From Candidatus Tectomicrobia bacterium (GTDB lineage Bacteria > UBA8248), in contig JACPUR010000023.1 in the NCBI GenBank assembly GCA_016192135.1, forward strand, positions 44,084 to 108,083: a DNA stretch of 64,000 bases, in the 5' to 3' direction. The position numbers were made by a program, and so were the translations under genes. Below, one piece after another: positions 26,052 to 34,524 of this stretch (within the stretch, counting starts at the first letter, position 1; every line of letters starts with the position of its first letter). Below the pieces are notes generated by a model. It was not told where the DNA came from. It saw only the letters and a list, made by a program, of their open reading frames with translations, and did no database searches.

Positions 26052-28979
26052 CTACAGCCCCTGCGCCCGGTCCACCTCCTCCAGCATGGCCCGCACCTTC
26101 TCGAGCTGCTCCTCCGAGCCGGCTTCCTTGAACAGGTCGCGCGCCTCGGTTAGGCGCAGGCGCGCCTTGTCGAGGGCGCCCTGCTCGAGGTGGAGCCGCC
26201 CCAGGTTGCCGAGGCTCGTGGCCTGGCCGACGAGGTGATCCTCCTCGCGGTTGATCCGGAGCGCCCGCTCGTAGGCCTCCTCGGCCTCCTCGAGGTCCCC
26301 CCGGAAGTAGTGGATGTTCCCGATGTTGCTCAGGTGCGCGGCCTCGCCCTTGCGGTTGCCGAGCTCCCGGTGGATGGCGACCGCCTTTTCGTAGTAGCTC
26401 AGGGCGCGGGTGAACTGATCGAGCGCGGTGTAGGTGCCCCCCATCTGCCCCAGCACGAGAGCCTCGCCCGCCGCGTCGCCCATCTCGCGGCAGGCGCGCG
26501 AGGCTTCCTCGAGGTTCTTGAGGGCCGCGTCGGCGTCCCCGAGCTGGGTCTGGACCGAGGCGAGGGCGACGAGGGCGCGCGCCCACTCGGCGTGCTCGCC
26601 CGACTTCCGGAAGTGGGAGGCCGACTCCGCCAGGTGCTCCCGGGCGCGCCCGGCGTCCCCCAGCCGCCTCAGGAGCTGGCCCGCCCGCAGGTGGAGGCGG
26701 GAGAGCTGGGCCGGGTCCCCCTTCGTCCCCAGCGCCTCGATGGCCGAGGCCGTGGCCTCGGCCGCCCGGGCGTGGTCGCCCTTCACCTGGTAGAAGTACC
26801 CCAGGTTGCGGAAGGCGGCGGCGCGGAGCGAGGCGTCGCCCCCCGCCTCGCGGACGGCCTCCTTGCAGTAGGAGATGGCGGGATCCACCTTTCCCCGCGC
26901 GAAGGTGGCCACGGCCAGGGCGTTCAGCACGGGGCCCAGCCGCCGCGCCCGGCGGAGCGCCTCCTTGAAGTGGCTCGAAGCCTCGTCGTGGCGCCCCAGC
27001 AGGTGCTCCACGATCCCCAGCCGGATGTACTCCTCGGGCTGGACCGCCGCCTTGCCCGCCTGGCGCTCCTGAAGGTCGGTGAGCGCCGCCTGGGTCACCC
27101 CCTGCGCCCAGGCGGGGAGGCGGACCTCCCCCTCTTCCGCGAACAGCAGGTCGCCCGGGCAATGGTCGGCGGCGAGCTTGCGCACGAGGTCGGCCGGGGA
27201 GGCGGCCGGGACGGGCGCTTCTTCTTCCTCCCGCGGGAGATCGTCTTCGTCCGGCATCGCGGAAGGAGACTCCGCCGCCGGGAGGGCGGGCGCCTCGGGA
27301 AGGGGGGGAGGGGGAGGAGCGGGAGGTTCCCCGGGGCGGCCGGGGGAGGGCGCGACCTCTCCCTGCTTGGAGATGTTCTCGAGCGCCTCGTTCTCCTCGT
27401 AGAGGAGCGCGTTGCCGATGGGCTCCTCGGACACGTCCTCCTCGGGCAGGCCCCGCTCGCTCCGCAGGACGGCGAAGACATCGGCGCCGCCCTCTTCCTC
27501 GGAGGGTAGATCGGGCGGCCGCTCCCCCGTTTCGGTTTCAGCCGGGGCGGAGGGGGCCGGCGCGGCGGCGGCGGGAGGCTCCTCCTCCAGCTCCTCGAGG
27601 AGGATGGCCCCTTCTTCCTCCCCGGGCGCGCGGGCCTCCTCGATGACGTCCGGCTCCTCCTCCTCGGAGGGAAGGGCGGGCAAATCCGCCTCCTCCGGCG
27701 CGCGGCGCGCCTCGCCGGCCTCCCGGGGAGCGGCGGGCGCCTCCTCGATCGCCTCCTCGTCCATCAGGAAGAGCGCCTCTTCCCCGGCGGCGCCCTCTCC
27801 GCCCGCGGCGCTCCCCTCGCCCGCTGTTTCACCAGGCTCCTCCGCGAACACCGGAGCGTCCCCGATGGGAGCGGCGGGCGGGACGGCGCGGGAAGCGGCC
27901 GGAGGGGCGTCCGGTTCCTCCTCCTCCTCGGCGGGGAAGGGCGCCGTCTCCTCCTCCTTCAGGAACAGGTCCGGGGCAGGCGCCTCCGACGCGGCCGCTT
28001 CCTCGTCGAACAGGGAGACTTCCTCGGGCGCCGCCTCGCCAGCCCCGGGCGGAGCGCTCTCGGGCTCTCGCGGCGGCCCGGGGGCGGCGGAGGCGGGCTC
28101 CCCGGGCAGCGCGGCCGCCGCCTCGTCGAAACCGGAGTACGCGGGGGCTTCCCCGGCGCCGAGGCCGAGGAAGTCGCCTTCCTCCCCCTCTTCCCGGGCC
28201 GGTTCCTCGTCCCGGGCCGGCGGGGCGGGCGCCAGGGCCTCCGAGACCAGGGGGGGGCGCTCCTCCGGCGAGACGGAGATGTGGGGCCGCCAGGGCAGGG
28301 CGGCCGGATCGGCGGGGGCGGCCGGGGAGGAGGGCGCGGCGGCGTCCGTCACCGCGAGGCCCATGAGCTGGGCGACGGTGAGCCGGAAGGGCGCCTCCTT
28401 CGGGGCGGGAAGATTTTCCCACCAGGGCCTGCGCCCCCCGTTGCCGGACGAGGCGCCGCCGTGAGACGCGGGGGCTTCCCGGGGACCGGGAGAGATGGAA
28501 GCCGGCGGGGCGGGCGGAGGACCAGGGGCGCGCGGCGGCCCGGCGGGGGCGGAGGAAATGAGGTCGAGAGCCTCCTCGCCGCCCTCCGCCTCATCCGGGG
28601 GCCGCAGCGGCTTGGGCACGCTGGCGGCCTCCATCTGGCGCTTCTGCTCCTCCCGCCGCCGCTCCTCGCCGGCGCTGATGGGGATGGCCTCGAGCGCCTT
28701 CATGCGGGAGGGGATGCTGCCGTCCGAGGCGCGGGAGGAGGCGACGTACTGCCTCTCCGGCTCCTGGGGCGCCTCGTCTCCGCCGGCGACCCTCTCCACC
28801 TCCTCGGGCACCCCGGTCCCCCAGGGGGTGGGCTGTCCCCCCTTCTGGAGATAGGGCTCCCAGGCGTCGGCGGGGAAGCTCCCCCGGCGCCCGGCGCGCC
28901 GGTGGTAGAGCCAAAGCGCGGCGAGGCAGGCCCCCGCGAGGAGGCCCACCAGGCCCAGCGTGCCGTAGAGGCCCATCAT
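26052..28979 (-). CDS. Large membrane-anchored acidic protein with C-terminal TPR domain
   Basis: A 975-residue protein. Residues 5-26 form one membrane helix followed by H-R-R, so the bulk is probably cytoplasmic. Residues 30-620 are low-complexity, extremely rich in Glu, Ala and Pro with runs of glutamate and few aromatic residues, likely disordered. Residues about 650-975 hold at least eight tetratricopeptide repeats of Rapsyn/LGN type (S-N-I-G-N-I-H-Y, S-L-G-N-L-G-R-L-H, A-x-x-Y-Y-E-K-A-V-A-I-H). It is probably a scaffold; no partner is known. Its start overlaps the D-aminoacylase gene by 4 bases. Confidence 0.8.
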   Translation of the reverse strand: MMGLYGTLGLVGLLAGACLAALWLYHRRAGRRGSFPADAWEPYLQKGGQPTPWGTGVPEEVERVAGGDEAPQEPERQYVASSRASDGSIPSRMKALEAIPISAGEERRREEQKRQMEAASVPKPLRPPDEAEGGEEALDLISSAPAGPPRAPGPPPAPPASISPGPREAPASHGGASSGNGGRRPWWENLPAPKEAPFRLTVAQLMGLAVTDAAAPSSPAAPADPAALPWRPHISVSPEERPPLVSEALAPAPPARDEEPAREEGEEGDFLGLGAGEAPAYSGFDEAAAALPGEPASAAPGPPREPESAPPGAGEAAPEEVSLFDEEAAASEAPAPDLFLKEEETAPFPAEEEEEPDAPPAASRAVPPAAPIGDAPVFAEEPGETAGEGSAAGGEGAAGEEALFLMDEEAIEEAPAAPREAGEARRAPEEADLPALPSEEEEPDVIEEARAPGEEEGAILLEELEEEPPAAAAPAPSAPAETETGERPPDLPSEEEGGADVFAVLRSERGLPEEDVSEEPIGNALLYEENEALENISKQGEVAPSPGRPGEPPAPPPPPLPEAPALPAAESPSAMPDEDDLPREEEEAPVPAASPADLVRKLAADHCPGDLLFAEEGEVRLPAWAQGVTQAALTDLQERQAGKAAVQPEEYIRLGIVEHLLGRHDEASSHFKEALRRARRLGPVLNALAVATFARGKVDPAISYCKEAVREAGGDASLRAAAFRNLGYFYQVKGDHARAAEATASAIEALGTKGDPAQLSRLHLRAGQLLRRLGDAGRAREHLAESASHFRKSGEHAEWARALVALASVQTQLGDADAALKNLEEASRACREMGDAAGEALVLGQMGGTYTALDQFTRALSYYEKAVAIHRELGNRKGEAAHLSNIGNIHYFRGDLEEAEEAYERALRINREEDHLVGQATSLGNLGRLHLEQGALDKARLRLTEARDLFKEAGSEEQLEKVRAMLEEVDRAQGL

Positions 28980-30583
28980 GGCGTCCGGCCGCCGTTCGAA
29001 GCGGGCTTGCGCAGCCCGCGCCCGGGCCGGGCCCCGGTATGGGCTCCGCCCTCCACGACGGGGACGCCGTTCACGAGGACCATCTCGATTCCCTCGGGAT
29101 AGGCCATGGGCGTTTCGTAGGTGGTGCGGTCGCGCACCCGCGCGGGGTCGAAGAGCACGAGGTCGGCCTTGAAGCCCGCCCGCAGGACGCCCCGGTCCCG
29201 GATGCCCAGCCGCCGCGCGGGCGCGGAGGTCATCTTGCGGACGGCCTCGGCGAGCGGGAGCAGGCCCTCGTCGCGAGCGAGGTTCCCGAGCACGGCGGGG
29301 AAGGTGCCGAAGTTCCGGGGATGGGGGCGGCCCGCGCCGAGCGGCGGCTCGTGGGTGAGCGCCCCGGCGTCCGAGCCCACCATGACGTAGGGCTTCCTCA
29401 GGATGCGGCGCATGTTCTCGCCGCTCATCATGAAGATGAGGATCTCCACCTGGAGCCGGTCCTCGGCGAGGAGGTCCATCATCGCCTCGCAGGGGTCGAG
29501 GCCGCGCCGGAGGCCCAGCCCGGCGAGGGTCAGGCCCTCGCAGCCGGCGTTCTTCCCGGTGAACGCGCGGCTGATGAGGACGCGTTCCCAGTACTCGGGC
29601 TCGGGGTGGGCGGCGAGGATCTCCGCGCGGATGCGGGCCCGGCTCTCGGGCGAGCGGAGGCGGGCCAGCCTCTCCTCCAGGCTCCCGTCGTGCGCCCAGT
29701 CGGGCAGCAAGGCGCTCAGGTGGGTGTTCGAGGCGGTGTAGGGATAGCGGTCGCTGGTCACGTCCTGCCCGCGCGCCCGCGCCTCCTCGATGAGGGAGAA
29801 GGCGGCGTCGAGCTTGCCCCAGTTCTTCTCCCCCGCAGTCTTGAGGTGGCTGATCTGGAGGGGGAGGCCCGCGTCGCGCGCCGCGCCGATGACCTCCTCG
29901 ATCGCCTCGAGCAGCCCCCCGCCCTCGCTGCGCATGTGGGTGGCGAGGAGGCCCCCGCGCGCGCCCGCCACGCGGCAGAGCGCGGTCAGCTCCCCCCGGT
30001 CCGCGAAGCAGGCCGGGGCGTAGATGAGCCCGGTCGAGAGGCCGAAGGCGCCCTCGGCCATCCCCTGGGCGACCATGGCCTCCATCCGGGCGAGCTCCCC
30101 GGCGGTGGCGGGCCGGGCGCTCCCGCCCATCACGCTCGCGCGCACGGTGTTGTGGCCCACGAGGGGGGCGTAGTTCACCGAAATGCCGGTTTCTTCCATC
30201 CGGCGGAGGTGGCCATCCAGGGTGTCGAAGGGGAGCTCCAGGCCGTACTGCTCGCGGTAGCTCCCGGCGCGCTCCCGGGCCTCGGGGCCCCCGATGGGGG
30301 CGGCGGAGTAGCCGCAGTTGCCCCCGACGTCGGTCGTCACCCCCTGGCGCACCTTGGCCTCGGCCGTGGGGTTGATCAGGAGGTAATAATCGGAGTGGCC
30401 GTGGATGTCGACGAAGCCGGGCGAGAGCGCCATGTCCCGCGCGTCGATGGTCCGGCGGGCCGGGCCCTCCACCCGGGGGCCCGCCGCCGCGATGGCGTCC
30501 CCGGAGACGGCCAGATCGCCCGGATAGGGCTCTCCGCCCTCCCCGTCGTAGAGCAGGGCGCCGCGGAACAAGAGGTCATGCAT
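28976..30583 (-). CDS. N-acyl-D-amino-acid deacylase family amidohydrolase
   Basis: A 535-residue zinc amidohydrolase of the D-aminoacylase family. Markers: A-L-S-P-G-F-V-D-I-H-G-H-S-D near residue 55 (metal His pair), G-N-C-G-Y-S-A-A-P near 95, G-H-N-T-V-R near 140, H-M-R-S-E near 220, I-S-H-L-K near 248, and G-S-D-A-G near 405 (catalytic Asp). It removes acyl groups from D-amino acids or related compounds and could feed on wall-derived D-residues. The downstream TPR gene starts inside its stop codon. Confidence 0.9.
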   Translation of the reverse strand: MHDLLFRGALLYDGEGGEPYPGDLAVSGDAIAAAGPRVEGPARRTIDARDMALSPGFVDIHGHSDYYLLINPTAEAKVRQGVTTDVGGNCGYSAAPIGGPEARERAGSYREQYGLELPFDTLDGHLRRMEETGISVNYAPLVGHNTVRASVMGGSARPATAGELARMEAMVAQGMAEGAFGLSTGLIYAPACFADRGELTALCRVAGARGGLLATHMRSEGGGLLEAIEEVIGAARDAGLPLQISHLKTAGEKNWGKLDAAFSLIEEARARGQDVTSDRYPYTASNTHLSALLPDWAHDGSLEERLARLRSPESRARIRAEILAAHPEPEYWERVLISRAFTGKNAGCEGLTLAGLGLRRGLDPCEAMMDLLAEDRLQVEILIFMMSGENMRRILRKPYVMVGSDAGALTHEPPLGAGRPHPRNFGTFPAVLGNLARDEGLLPLAEAVRKMTSAPARRLGIRDRGVLRAGFKADLVLFDPARVRDRTTYETPMAYPEGIEMVLVNGVPVVEGGAHTGARPGRGLRKPASNGGRTP

Positions 30584-30670
30584 TGGGCCGGACCCCGCGC
30601 AGGCGGCAGGGCGAAAAACGCCGCAGAAGGCCGCAAAAACAATTCTTTCCGCCGCATTATGGTGGATTCG

Positions 30671-31873
30671 CTAGGGCGCCGCAAATGAAATCACCCACTC
30701 TCCCCCCGCCATCACGGCCCGGATCGCGAGGGTGGCGGGATCGAGGACGCAGAGGTCGGCCGGGGTGCCCGGGAGGAGGCGGCCCGCCTCCTCCTGGAGC
30801 CCGAGCAGGCGGGCGGGCTGCTGGGTGGCCGCGGCCACGGCGCGGCCGGGGGAGAGGCCGGTCCACCTCCGGTAGTTCGGGAGCATCTCCCCCAGCGAGA
30901 GGCGGCTCCCGGAGAGGATGCCTCCGCGCCGCACGGCGGCGCCCTCCGCGGAGGCGCCCTCTCCCGAGAGGCCCCGGTCGGAGACGAGGTCCGAGGTGAG
31001 GACGACGCGCTCCCAGCCCCGGGCCCGCGCGAAGGAGGCGATCGCGCCGGGATGCACGTGGACCCCGTCCGCGATGAGGCCGGCCATGAGGCGCGGGTCC
31101 GAGGCGGCCGCGGCCATGGGCCCCGGCGCGCGGTGATCGGGCGGGCCTCCGCCCGGCGCGCCGTAGCGGTTGAAGGCGTGGACGGCGAAGCGCGCGCCGG
31201 CTTCGATGAATGCCTCCACTTGTTCCTCGGTGGCGGCGGTGTGGCCCATCGCCACGGCCACGCCGCGCCCGCTCATCGCGCGGGCGGCCTCCAGGGCGCC
31301 CCCCGCCTCGGGCGAGAGGGTGAGGAGGCGGAGCCCGGGACGGCCCGAGGGGCCGAAGCCCCCCGCCGCCTCCCCGATGCGCTCGAGTTCCTCCAAATCC
31401 GCGGGGCGGAGGTGCTCCGCCGGATGGGCCCCGCGCATGGCGGGGTTGAAATAGGGGCCTTCGAGGTGGAGGCCGAGGATGGCGGCGCCCCGGCCGGCCC
31501 CGCGCCGCTGGCGCTCCCAGGCCTCGCGGGCCGCCCGGGCGGCGCGCAGGAGATCCTCGGGGGGGGCGGTCGTGGCGGTGGGGAGGAAGGCGGTGGTGCC
31601 CCGGCGGGCGAGCTCCCGGGCCAGGCGGAGGAGGCCCTCCGCGTCCGCGCCGAGGACGGCCTCGGGCCCCAGGCCGTTCACCTGGAGGTCGACGAAGCCC
31701 GGGCAGACGGCGGCGCCCCCGAGGTCGGCGCGGCGGACGCCGGGGGGAAGGGGGAGGGCGCTCCTCGGCCCCACGTAAGCGAAACGCCCTCCTTCGACGA
31801 GAAGGAGGGCGTCGGGGATCCGCTCGAGAGGGGTCCAGGCCTCGCAGCCGGTGAGGGCCAGGGCCTCCGGCAC
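30671..31873 (-). CDS. nagA: N-acetylglucosamine-6-phosphate deacetylase
   Basis: A 400-residue TIM-barrel amidohydrolase that deacetylates GlcNAc-6-P, the step after MurNAc recycling. Motifs: C-P-G-F-V-D-L-Q-V-N-G near 57, L-H-L-E-G-P-Y-F-N near 133 (metal Glu), M-G-H-T-A-A near 213, H-A-F-N-R near 235 (second metal His), and L-T-S-D-L-V-S near 290 (catalytic Asp). It starts with GTG four bases after the upstream unknown gene. With slt and anmK it suggests a murein amino-sugar salvage route, although murQ and nagB are not in the window. Confidence 0.92.
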   Translation of the reverse strand: MPEALALTGCEAWTPLERIPDALLLVEGGRFAYVGPRSALPLPPGVRRADLGGAAVCPGFVDLQVNGLGPEAVLGADAEGLLRLARELARRGTTAFLPTATTAPPEDLLRAARAAREAWERQRRGAGRGAAILGLHLEGPYFNPAMRGAHPAEHLRPADLEELERIGEAAGGFGPSGRPGLRLLTLSPEAGGALEAARAMSGRGVAVAMGHTAATEEQVEAFIEAGARFAVHAFNRYGAPGGGPPDHRAPGPMAAAASDPRLMAGLIADGVHVHPGAIASFARARGWERVVLTSDLVSDRGLSGEGASAEGAAVRRGGILSGSRLSLGEMLPNYRRWTGLSPGRAVAAATQQPARLLGLQEEAGRLLPGTPADLCVLDPATLAIRAVMAGGEWVISFAAP

Positions 31874-31877
31874 GGGC

Positions 31878-32480
31878 CTAGCCCTTTCGGAGCTTCTTGA
31901 GACCTTCGCGGACGTCCTCGTTGGCCTTGATCAGGGTATCCACGTTCCGCCGCGCGGCGTCGTAGAGCGCCGCCTCCAGGCGGTTCAGGATGATCCGCCC
32001 GGCCAGGGTGTTCACGCCCGGCATGGGGGGAGGCAGCTCCTTCGCCTTCTCGGGGTTCTTGGCGTACTCCTGGACCTGGGTGCTCACCTCGCGGTCGTCG
32101 TAGAGCTCGTTCAGGGCGTAGAGGTAGGTGAGCTTGACGTAGTCGCGCTCCTTGCGCTCCTGGTCCCGCGTCTCGCGGACGATGTTCTCCATGTCCGCGG
32201 CCTCCGGCTTCTTGCTCGAGGAGCGGCAGGCCTTCTCGATCTCCTTGAAATAGTTGGCGTGCTCGTACGCCGGGGGGAACTCCTCCCCGGGGATCTTGCT
32301 GCTGATCTCGAACTGGATGCCGTCCTTCTGGAAGCGGGGAGGTCCGATTTCGTAGGTGATGCCCTTGACGTTGAAGCGGTCCCCCTTCTTCAGCTCGAAC
32401 TTCTTCTGGAGGTCCTTGGTGAGGCGGTTGAGCGTCCGGGAAGCGACCTGGGTGAACAGTTGCTCTTTCAATGTGCCCAT
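31878..32480 (-). CDS. Uncharacterised protein upstream of nagA
   Basis: A 200-residue soluble protein, rich in Lys and Glu, with no family recognised. It starts G-T-L-K-E-Q-L-F-T-Q-V-A-S-R-T-L and has a beta-rich part (K-G-D-R-F-N-V-K-G-I-T-Y-E-I) around 30-55 followed by a mostly helical C-terminal half. No signal peptide, no cysteine motif. The ATG at 32480 is chosen because GGGGGATCGG precedes it; an in-frame ATG 14 codons upstream lacks a ribosome site. It ends 4 bases before nagA and is divergent from the DctP-like gene. Confidence 0.65.
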   Translation of the reverse strand: MGTLKEQLFTQVASRTLNRLTKDLQKKFELKKGDRFNVKGITYEIGPPRFQKDGIQFEISSKIPGEEFPPAYEHANYFKEIEKACRSSSKKPEAADMENIVRETRDQERKERDYVKLTYLYALNELYDDREVSTQVQEYAKNPEKAKELPPPMPGVNTLAGRIILNRLEAALYDAARRNVDTLIKANEDVREGLKKLRKG

Positions 32481-32638
32481 ATCCGATCCCCCTGCGAAAG
32501 CCCCAAACAGGGCAGGGAACATGCCCCACCCGGCCGAGGATCGTCAAGCCCTTGGCCGGGGCGGCCCCGGGCGGTATGCTCGCCGGCGGCCGGATACCCG
32601 GACCGGAGAACCCGATTCCCCAGGAGAAAGCGAGCGCC

Positions 32639-33565
32639 ATGCCCGAGCCCGTCCGAATCCGATTCGGGGGCTACTCCCCCCCGGAAACCTCCCACAGCCG
32701 CGCCGTCGTCCGCTTCGCCGAGGGGATCGCCCGCCGCACCGGCGGGGCCATCCAGACGGACAAGGTCTGGAACGTGATGGACCTGGGCTACGGGGCCAAC
32801 GAGCTCCTCTGGCTGACCGAGGCGGGGGTCCTCACCATGTGCTACTTCTCGACCGCCTACCTGGCCGAGCGCGTGCCCGAGCTGGGGGTGGTGGACCTCC
32901 CCTCCATCTTCGAGGACCTCGATCACGCCCACGCCGCCCTGGACGGGGAGCTGGGCGCCTACCTGACCGAGTGCACCGAGCGCCGCCTGGGCTACCGGGT
33001 GCTCGGCTACTGGGACAACGGCTTCCGCCACCTCTCGAACCGCCTCCGCCCCGTGCGCTCCCCCGCCGACCTCAAGGGGATGCGGGTGCGCCTCCAGCTC
33101 AACGAGATCCACGCGCGCACCTTCCGCCTGCTGGGCGCCGAGCCCGTGCCCACCGACCTCAAGCCCGGCATCCAGAAGATCGTCTCGGGCGAGGTGGACG
33201 CCCAGGAGAACCCCCTCTCCAACACCATGACCTACGGGGTCCACAAGGTGCACGGCCACGTCACCATGACCGGCACCTTCTACGGCGCGCGGGGGATCTA
33301 CGTTCACAAGGCCACCTTCGACGCCTGGCCGGCCGAGCTCCAGCGGGCGGCGCGGGAGTCCGCGCGCGAGGCCATCCTCTTCCAGCGCGAAGCCGCCGGG
33401 GTGGTGGAGCGGGACTACCGCCAGAAGATGGAGAAGATGGGGATCGCCTTCGTGGACCTCACCCCCGAAGAGCGCGCCGTCTTCCGGCGGGCCGTCCAGC
33501 CCGTCCTCGACGACGCGAGGAAGGAGCTCGGCGAGAAGGTGCTGGCCCTGGCGGCGAGGAGGTAG
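32639..33565 (+). CDS. DctP-family (TRAP) substrate-binding-like protein without signal peptide
   Basis: A 308-residue protein matching TRAP-transporter solute receptors: I-R-F-G-G-Y-S-P-P-E at the first strand, N-E-L-L-W-L-T-E-A-G-V near 50, R-S-P-A-D-L-K-G-M-R-V-R near 130 (with the ligand-binding Arg), and E-V-D-A-Q-E-N-P-L-S-N near 175. The ATG at 32639 has AGGAGAAAG upstream. From this start there is no secretion signal, and upstream codons in frame do not supply one. No dctQ or dctM gene is nearby, so it is either an orphan receptor or a cytoplasmic binding protein. Confidence 0.8.
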   Translation: MPEPVRIRFGGYSPPETSHSRAVVRFAEGIARRTGGAIQTDKVWNVMDLGYGANELLWLTEAGVLTMCYFSTAYLAERVPELGVVDLPSIFEDLDHAHAALDGELGAYLTECTERRLGYRVLGYWDNGFRHLSNRLRPVRSPADLKGMRVRLQLNEIHARTFRLLGAEPVPTDLKPGIQKIVSGEVDAQENPLSNTMTYGVHKVHGHVTMTGTFYGARGIYVHKATFDAWPAELQRAARESAREAILFQREAAGVVERDYRQKMEKMGIAFVDLTPEERAVFRRAVQPVLDDARKELGEKVLALAARR

Positions 33566-33759
33566 GGCAGCGCCGGAGATTGCCCCGGCGCATGGATCTG
33601 TAGGGGCGGTTCGCGAACCGCCCCTACGGAAATCCCGAATCGCGGCAGCATTCAACCGTAGGGGCGGCCCCCTGTGGTCGCCCCGGGGCAGGCACAGGGG
33701 CCTGCCCCTACGATTCCCCCATTTGCCCGCATTCGCGGGGGCGGGTTTAAAACCCGCCC
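33566..33759. repeat. Intergenic palindromic repeat cluster E
   Basis: Between converging genes: palindromes at about 33598-33631 (core TTCGCGAA), 33657-33713 (two joined units, cores CCCCCTGTGG and GGCACAGGGGCC) and 33735-33764 (core GGTTTAAAACC). Arms are GTAGGGGCG/CGCCCCTAC. Confidence 0.8.
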
Positions 33760-34497
33760 CTACGTATTTCCCAACGCCGCCAGGTCCAGCCTTTCCGCCG
33801 CCTCCGCCAGCCTAGCCGCCGCCGGGGTGCCGGGACCGGCGCCGCGCCTAAGCTCCGCCCCGATCCCCGGGAGGTGGGGGAACACCCCGAGCAGGGGGGC
33901 GCCGCAGAGCTCCTCGATGGCCCCAGGGTTGCGGCGGGCGGCGGGGGTGTCCTCCCCGGTGAGGTCGTTCAGGACGATGCCCGCGACCGGGATGCCCTCG
34001 GCCCGCGCCGCCCGGACGGTGAGCTGGGTGTGGTTCAGGGTGCCGAGGCCCACGGGCGCCACGATCAGGAGGCCGAGGCCGGCCCCCCGGGCCAGGTCGA
34101 TCATCTGGAGGCCCGGCGCCAGGGGCACGAGCAGCCCCCCCGCCCCCTCGACGAGGAGGGGGCCGGGCGCCCGGCGCAGCGCGGCGATCATCCCGAGCAG
34201 GCGCCCGGCGTCCGGCGGGTTCCCCTCCTCCTCCGCCGCATGGGCCGGGGCGAGGGGGAGGGCGTAGCGGTAGGGGCAGACTTCCTCGATGGGCCTGGGA
34301 TCGCCCGCCGCCTGGCGGAGCGTCCAGGCGTCCTCGGGGTGCAGCGCTCCTCCGCGCCGCTCGCAGCCCGACTCGGCGGGCTTGAACACCCGGGGCCCGA
34401 GCCCCCGCGCCGCCCAGGCCGCGGCCAGGGCGCAGCCCACGACGCTCTTCCCCACGCCCGTCCCCGTGCCGGTCAGGAAGATGGCGGGGTCAGGCAT
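33760..34497 (-). CDS. bioD: ATP-dependent dethiobiotin synthetase
   Basis: A 245-residue P-loop enzyme that closes the ureido ring of dethiobiotin in biotin synthesis. Motifs: F-L-T-G-T-G-T-G-V-G-K-S at residues 7-18, F-K-P-A-E-S-G near 38, and V-E-G-A-G-G-L-L-V-P near 115. No other biotin gene is present. It lies 27 bases downstream of the CocE-type hydrolase on the same strand. Confidence 0.93.
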   Translation of the reverse strand: MPDPAIFLTGTGTGVGKSVVGCALAAAWAARGLGPRVFKPAESGCERRGGALHPEDAWTLRQAAGDPRPIEEVCPYRYALPLAPAHAAEEEGNPPDAGRLLGMIAALRRAPGPLLVEGAGGLLVPLAPGLQMIDLARGAGLGLLIVAPVGLGTLNHTQLTVRAARAEGIPVAGIVLNDLTGEDTPAARRNPGAIEELCGAPLLGVFPHLPGIGAELRRGAGPGTPAAARLAEAAERLDLAALGNT

Positions 34498-34524
34498 GGG
34501 GGCACCTCATGTCGCGCCTGTCCC

